From: JBMORL01 sp049322335
GTDB taxonomy: Bacteria; Bacteroidota; Bacteroidia; Flavobacteriales_D; UBA2798
Length of the DNA: 64,000 nt
Assembly: GCA_049322335.1 (NCBI GenBank)
Contig: JBMORL010000095.1
Span: forward strand, 1-64,000
Reading direction: 5' to 3'
Shown: piece after piece, positions 60,580 to 64,000 of the stretch
Numbering within the stretch: the first letter of the stretch is position 1
How the letters are laid out: each line of letters starts with the position of its first letter
The notes under the pieces: model-generated
Databases searched by the model: none
What the model was told of the DNA's origin: nothing
Seen by the model: the letters and a program-made list of their open reading frames with translations, nothing else
Program-made: the position numbers and the translations under genes

Positions 60580-62660
60580 TTCAGTTGAATACTTATCGAT
60601 TGTCCTTTGAAAAATGTTTGTCCCGGGGTAAGTGATTGTTGCTTCACTTTGCCGCTTCCCGTTACCTGCACTACGAGTCCTTTATTTTCGAGAATGAACA
60701 AAGCATCTTTTAGTCCCATCCCTTTTACATCAGGCACTTTTCCTTCGTCCATGCTGCGTGCTTCAAACTCCACTTTTTTTCCTGAGGTGTTGGTTTTTAC
60801 CCAACTCAGGTTGCGGGATGTAGAGGCCACCGGAATTTCGAGTTGTGAAAAAACTTCATTCAGGTCGGCATACATGGCGCTTTTGGTAACCGGAAGTTCT
60901 TTTGATGCATTCAGGTCGAACATGTATTTTTCGTGTATTTCGAGTGTGCGTGAATAGATTTTATCTGCAATCTCCTTAAATACATTTCCTGCCACTGCAT
61001 TTCCGTAATAACCTGTAAGTACATTGGGTTCCATAATGGAAACGATACAGGAATATTTGGGTTTATCAGCCGGAAAATATCCTACGAATGATGCGAGGTA
61101 TTTTTGCTGACGGTAAGAACCATCAGTGAGGATTTGTGCTGTTCCTGTTTTACCGGCAATTTTAAAATTGGCTGCTTTCAGGTTCAGGGCAGTACCGTTT
61201 TCCACTACTCCTTCCAGCATAGGTTTTACCAAATCGATGGTGCGCTGCGAACAGATTTTATCTTTCAATACAACGGGCGCAAACGATTTTACCACTTTCC
61301 CGTTTCGTTTTATTTCTTTTACAAATTGTGGTTTCATCATTTTTCCGTTGTTGGCCACAGCATTGTAGAAAGTGAGAATATGAATGGGTGCGAGTTTTAA
61401 TTCATAACCAATTGCCATTTGCGGAATGGTTACACCGGAGAAAGAATTATCTGCTACTTCTTTGATATATGGTTTCGCTTCGCCATTGATGTCAAGGCCC
61501 AGCAGCTGATGAATGCCGAGGTCTTTTAATCCTTCAATAAATTTTTCGGGATTGCGGCTATAGTGTTTGAAAATGGGTTTGGAACAACCGATGTTGGAAG
61601 AAACCTCGAATGCATTTTGTATGGAAACCGTACCGTGCGGCTTGGTGTCATACATATCAAGATCGTAATACTTATGGTGCCCGTTCCCGGTATTCACCGA
61701 ATCATTGGGATGGATCAACCCATCTTCGATGGCAACCATCAGTGAAGGAAGTTTAAAAGTTGATCCGGGCTCGGTAGCGGTTCCTATGGCCTGGTTATAG
61801 TGTTCATAATATTGCCCGTCTTCACCTTTGGAAAGATTGGCCATTGCTTTTATGTAACCTGTTTCCACTTCCATCAGCACCACGCAGCCGCTTTTTGCTT
61901 CGTATTTAACAAGCTGTTGCATTAAAGCGTTTTCCGCCACGTCCTGGATATTGATGTCTAACGTGGTGTGGATATCAGCACCATCAACCGGTTTAACTTC
62001 ATATTTATCGGTAACAGGTCGCCATTTTCCGCCTACTTTTTTCATCAGTTGTTTTCCATCTGTGCCATTCAGGTCATCACTAAAGGCTCCTTCTATTCCG
62101 ATACGGGTAATGTATTGAGGGTTATCGGGGTCGGTGCGTTCGTAACCAATGAGGCGCGCGGCAAGAATTCCATAGGGGCGTGTTCTTTTATTTTCTTTCA
62201 CTTCAATGTATCCGCCCCGGTTTTTTCCCAAACGCAGAATGGGCAGCTTTTTCATTTGCTGCAACTGGGGATAACGGATTTTGTGATGCAGGAGATAATA
62301 ACGGTTTCCGGTTTTTTTGGCTTCTGTTAAACCTGCTTTATAATCATCAGCCGGTTTATCTTTAAATATTTCCGCCAGTCCTATGGCCAGTGAATCCACA
62401 TTATCAAAAAACACCTCATCACTCAAACCATCAGCATCGGTATCCATGTAAACCGAATAAACGGGGATGGAAGTAGCCAGCAGCGATCCGTCATCCGAAT
62501 AAATATTTCCGCGAACCGCTTCGATGGTTCGCAATTGTTCCAGCAGTTCGGTACGCTGTACAACGATGTTACTGGCATTTACCTGTATGCGGAAAACTTT
62601 CACCATTACCACGATACCGAAAATCAGCATCGAGATATAGATGAGATACATGCGGATCAA
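60576..62660 (-). CDS. ftsI: Septal transpeptidase FtsI (PBP3) with PASTA domain
   Basis: FtsI cross-links septal peptidoglycan with FtsW. The 694-residue product has one N-terminal membrane helix, a PBP dimer domain starting RGNIYSDDGSLLATS, and the transpeptidase domain with the three active-site motifs: STFK (about residue 299, in PGSTFKLPS), SSN (about 354, in EVSSNIGCS) and KTGT (about 502, in AGKTGTAQI). A C-terminal PASTA domain (about 636-694, KVPDVKGMGLKDALFILENKG) follows, a feature normal in Bacteroidota. The start is uncertain: the TTG at 62660 has a purine-rich stretch upstream, and an ATG three codons later also fits. Confidence 0.95.
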   Translation of the reverse strand: MIRMYLIYISMLIFGIVVMVKVFRIQVNASNIVVQRTELLEQLRTIEAVRGNIYSDDGSLLATSIPVYSVYMDTDADGLSDEVFFDNVDSLAIGLAEIFKDKPADDYKAGLTEAKKTGNRYYLLHHKIRYPQLQQMKKLPILRLGKNRGGYIEVKENKRTRPYGILAARLIGYERTDPDNPQYITRIGIEGAFSDDLNGTDGKQLMKKVGGKWRPVTDKYEVKPVDGADIHTTLDINIQDVAENALMQQLVKYEAKSGCVVLMEVETGYIKAMANLSKGEDGQYYEHYNQAIGTATEPGSTFKLPSLMVAIEDGLIHPNDSVNTGNGHHKYYDLDMYDTKPHGTVSIQNAFEVSSNIGCSKPIFKHYSRNPEKFIEGLKDLGIHQLLGLDINGEAKPYIKEVADNSFSGVTIPQMAIGYELKLAPIHILTFYNAVANNGKMMKPQFVKEIKRNGKVVKSFAPVVLKDKICSQRTIDLVKPMLEGVVENGTALNLKAANFKIAGKTGTAQILTDGSYRQQKYLASFVGYFPADKPKYSCIVSIMEPNVLTGYYGNAVAGNVFKEIADKIYSRTLEIHEKYMFDLNASKELPVTKSAMYADLNEVFSQLEIPVASTSRNLSWVKTNTSGKKVEFEARSMDEGKVPDVKGMGLKDALFILENKGLVVQVTGSGKVKQQSLTPGQTFFKGQSISIQLN

Positions 62661-62682
62661 TATGTATTTTCTTTCTTCCAGG

Positions 62683-63087
62683 TTAGTATAGTTTTTCTAT
62701 TTCGTTTTTTTCCACCTGTATCACTTTTGGTTTTTCATCACGGATAACATGCAGGCCGAGTACAGCAGTAGAATCTTCAATCTGCGATTCGCTGCTAAGC
62801 ATGTTGAATTCGCTGGCGAGGCTCAGGTATTCGGAATTGAGTTCGATGAGATCGGATTCGGTTTTTTCGATAGCCCTTGTGTTTTTATCGGTATTGTATC
62901 CCATGCCGATATAGCAGAGCATAAGAAACGTGCAGAAAAAAATGAAGGGCAGGTTGTCGATCACATAGTCGCGGGCGAGGACATTTCCGTTGAGTACATC
63001 GCGGAAGTTGCGCACCACTTTGCTGCTTTTTTTCTTTCCGCTTTTGACGGAAACTTTTTCTGTTTTGTTTACTTTATACCGGTTCAT
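62683..63087 (-). CDS. ftsL: FtsL-like cell division protein
   Basis: The 134-residue product has a basic cytoplasmic N-terminus, one membrane helix (LPFIFFCTFLMLCYIGMGY) and a coiled-coil extracytoplasmic segment (AIEKTESDLIELNSEYLSLASEFNML). This is the FtsL layout; sequence conservation in the family is weak. Location between rsmH and ftsI is decisive. It overlaps rsmH by 14 bases. Confidence 0.85.
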   Translation of the reverse strand: MNRYKVNKTEKVSVKSGKKKSSKVVRNFRDVLNGNVLARDYVIDNLPFIFFCTFLMLCYIGMGYNTDKNTRAIEKTESDLIELNSEYLSLASEFNMLSSESQIEDSTAVLGLHVIRDEKPKVIQVEKNEIEKLY

Positions 63088-63991
63088 TTGTTCGTTCGGC
63101 TATTCTCAGTTTTGCACTTCTTGCTCTTGGGTTTTGTTCAATTTCTGCTGCATCGGGTATGAGTGGTTTCCGGGTGATTTCGGTAAATGGCTTCAGCGGA
63201 TTTCCATAAAAATCTTTTTTCACTTCTCCTTCGTCATTTCCGGCTTTCATCCAGTTTTTCACCAGGCGGTCTTCGAGTGAGTGGTAGGAAATCACCGACA
63301 AACGCCCTCCGGGTTTCAGCAGTTGGGTGGATTGTTTCAGTAATTCCTTCAACGCTCCCATTTCATCATTCACTTCTATCCTTAATGCCTGGAACACCTG
63401 TGCGAGGTATTGTTTCACTTTGTTTCGCGGAGCGGTTTTTTCAGCAATGGAGATCAGTTGAGCAGTGGTTTCGACTGAAGAGTTTTTCCTTGCAGAATCT
63501 ATTTCATTCACCAGCCTTCCTGCATTTTCCACTTCGCCATACATTCTGAAGATCCGTTTCAGATCATGAGGTTCGTAGCGGTTGATCACATCGAAAGCAG
63601 AAAGAGATTGGGAGTGATTCATCCGCATATCCAGTTTGGCTTCGAAGCGGATAGAAAAACCACGGTGGGCAGCATCAAACTGGTGAGAGGAAACCCCGAG
63701 GTCGGCCAGTATACCGTTTACGGATGTTACTCCGTAAGTGCGCAGGCTGTTAGTGATGTTCCTGAAGTTGGCGGGGATAAAAACGAATTTTTCGTTTTGC
63801 GGAACATTGGCAGCCGCTTCAGCGTCCTGGTCGAATGCAAACAATTTTCCGGTAGTGAGATGGGAAAGGATTTCGCGGGAGTGGCCTCCGCCTCCGAAGG
63901 TAACATCCACGTAAATTCCACCCGGTTGAAGATTGAGCCCTGATGTAGCAGCATGTAAAAGAACAGGATTGTGATAGCTGTTACTGGTCAT
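63074..63991 (-). CDS. rsmH: 16S rRNA m4C1402 methyltransferase RsmH
   Basis: RsmH (MraW) N4-methylates cytidine 1402 in the decoding centre of 16S rRNA. The 305-residue product is full-length: start YHNPVLLHAATSGL, the SAM loop VDVTFGGGGHSREIL, FDQDAEA, ADLGVSSHQFD, GFSIRFEAKLDMRM and the C-terminal ISYHSLEDRLVKNWM and NPRARSAKLRIAER. It is the first gene of the dcw run in the window. The bases just upstream (AGAGGGCGATGA on the minus strand) would allow an ATGA overlap with an upstream mraZ, which lies outside. Confidence 0.96.
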   Translation of the reverse strand: MTSNSYHNPVLLHAATSGLNLQPGGIYVDVTFGGGGHSREILSHLTTGKLFAFDQDAEAAANVPQNEKFVFIPANFRNITNSLRTYGVTSVNGILADLGVSSHQFDAAHRGFSIRFEAKLDMRMNHSQSLSAFDVINRYEPHDLKRIFRMYGEVENAGRLVNEIDSARKNSSVETTAQLISIAEKTAPRNKVKQYLAQVFQALRIEVNDEMGALKELLKQSTQLLKPGGRLSVISYHSLEDRLVKNWMKAGNDEGEVKKDFYGNPLKPFTEITRKPLIPDAAEIEQNPRARSAKLRIAERTNEPV

Positions 63992-64000
63992 CGCCCTCTT

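Noticed and set aside
63988..64000. End of mraZ upstream of rsmH
   Set aside because: A TGA overlaps the rsmH ATG and mraZ is expected here, but 13 bases are too few to call a gene.

Overview
The window is a scaffold piece (two 100-N gaps) from a member of the Bacteroidota. The evidence is agreement of several signals: five proteins with C-terminal domains of type IX secretion cargo (three type A, two type B or 'gliding motility-associated' CHU_C), SprB and SBBP repeats, an IPExxxVDY-family gene beside pyk, promoters of the form TTTG-N17-TAnnTTTG, and a dcw cluster in Bacteroidota order. MurE has the DNPR motif of meso-diaminopimelate ligases, as expected for a Gram-negative wall. I cannot place it below phylum.

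Layout. 0-5.4 kb: the 5' part of a secreted CxxCH protein, then a small membrane protein, DabA and a DabB-like subunit (energy-coupled uptake of inorganic carbon). 5.4-20.5 kb: large secreted repeat proteins (a seven-blade SBBP propeller protein, a 2348-residue adhesin with 21 SprB repeats, a YCF48-like propeller protein), an alpha-helical protein and a P-loop kinase. 20.4-22.2 kb: tRNA-Ala(GGC) with a duplicated 3' end, a fructosamine-kinase-family gene and a tandem duplication. 22.2-27 kb: a minus-strand run IPExxxVDY protein, pyruvate kinase, M42 aminopeptidase and a lipoprotein. 27-32 kb: a 1415-residue type B cargo protein with 75-residue repeats, a small secreted protein and tRNA-Phe(GAA). 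32.2-40.1 kb: the conserved plus-strand envelope cluster coaX, outer-membrane barrel, TPR protein, lptC, small membrane protein, CNNM/CorC-type protein, PpiD-type isomerase, then a DUF5522 protein.

40.1-41.7 kb: an IS200-like/RAYT Y1 transposase lies between two arrays of nested palindromes; a compact third copy of the same nested element is at 47.2 kb. 41.7-46.9 kb: two unrecognised genes, a secreted protein with a possible permuted papain-like fold, a type A cargo protein and a MATE transporter. 46.9-47.2 kb: a heptanucleotide repeat containing the first assembly gap.

47.6-64 kb: the dcw cluster on the minus strand, read as rsmH, ftsL, ftsI, murE, mraY, murD, a separate MurD C-terminal-domain paralogue, ftsW, murG, murC, ftsQ, ftsA, ftsZ, yqeY. 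Most of these genes overlap or touch, so they are probably one transcript that makes lipid II and assembles the divisome. A second heptanucleotide repeat with an assembly gap separates ftsA from ftsZ.

The points most worth following are the nested REPIN-like elements with their transposase, the MurD C-domain paralogue, the duplicated tRNA-Ala end, the domain inserted inside an SprB repeat, and the -7 promoter boxes only a few bases from start codons.
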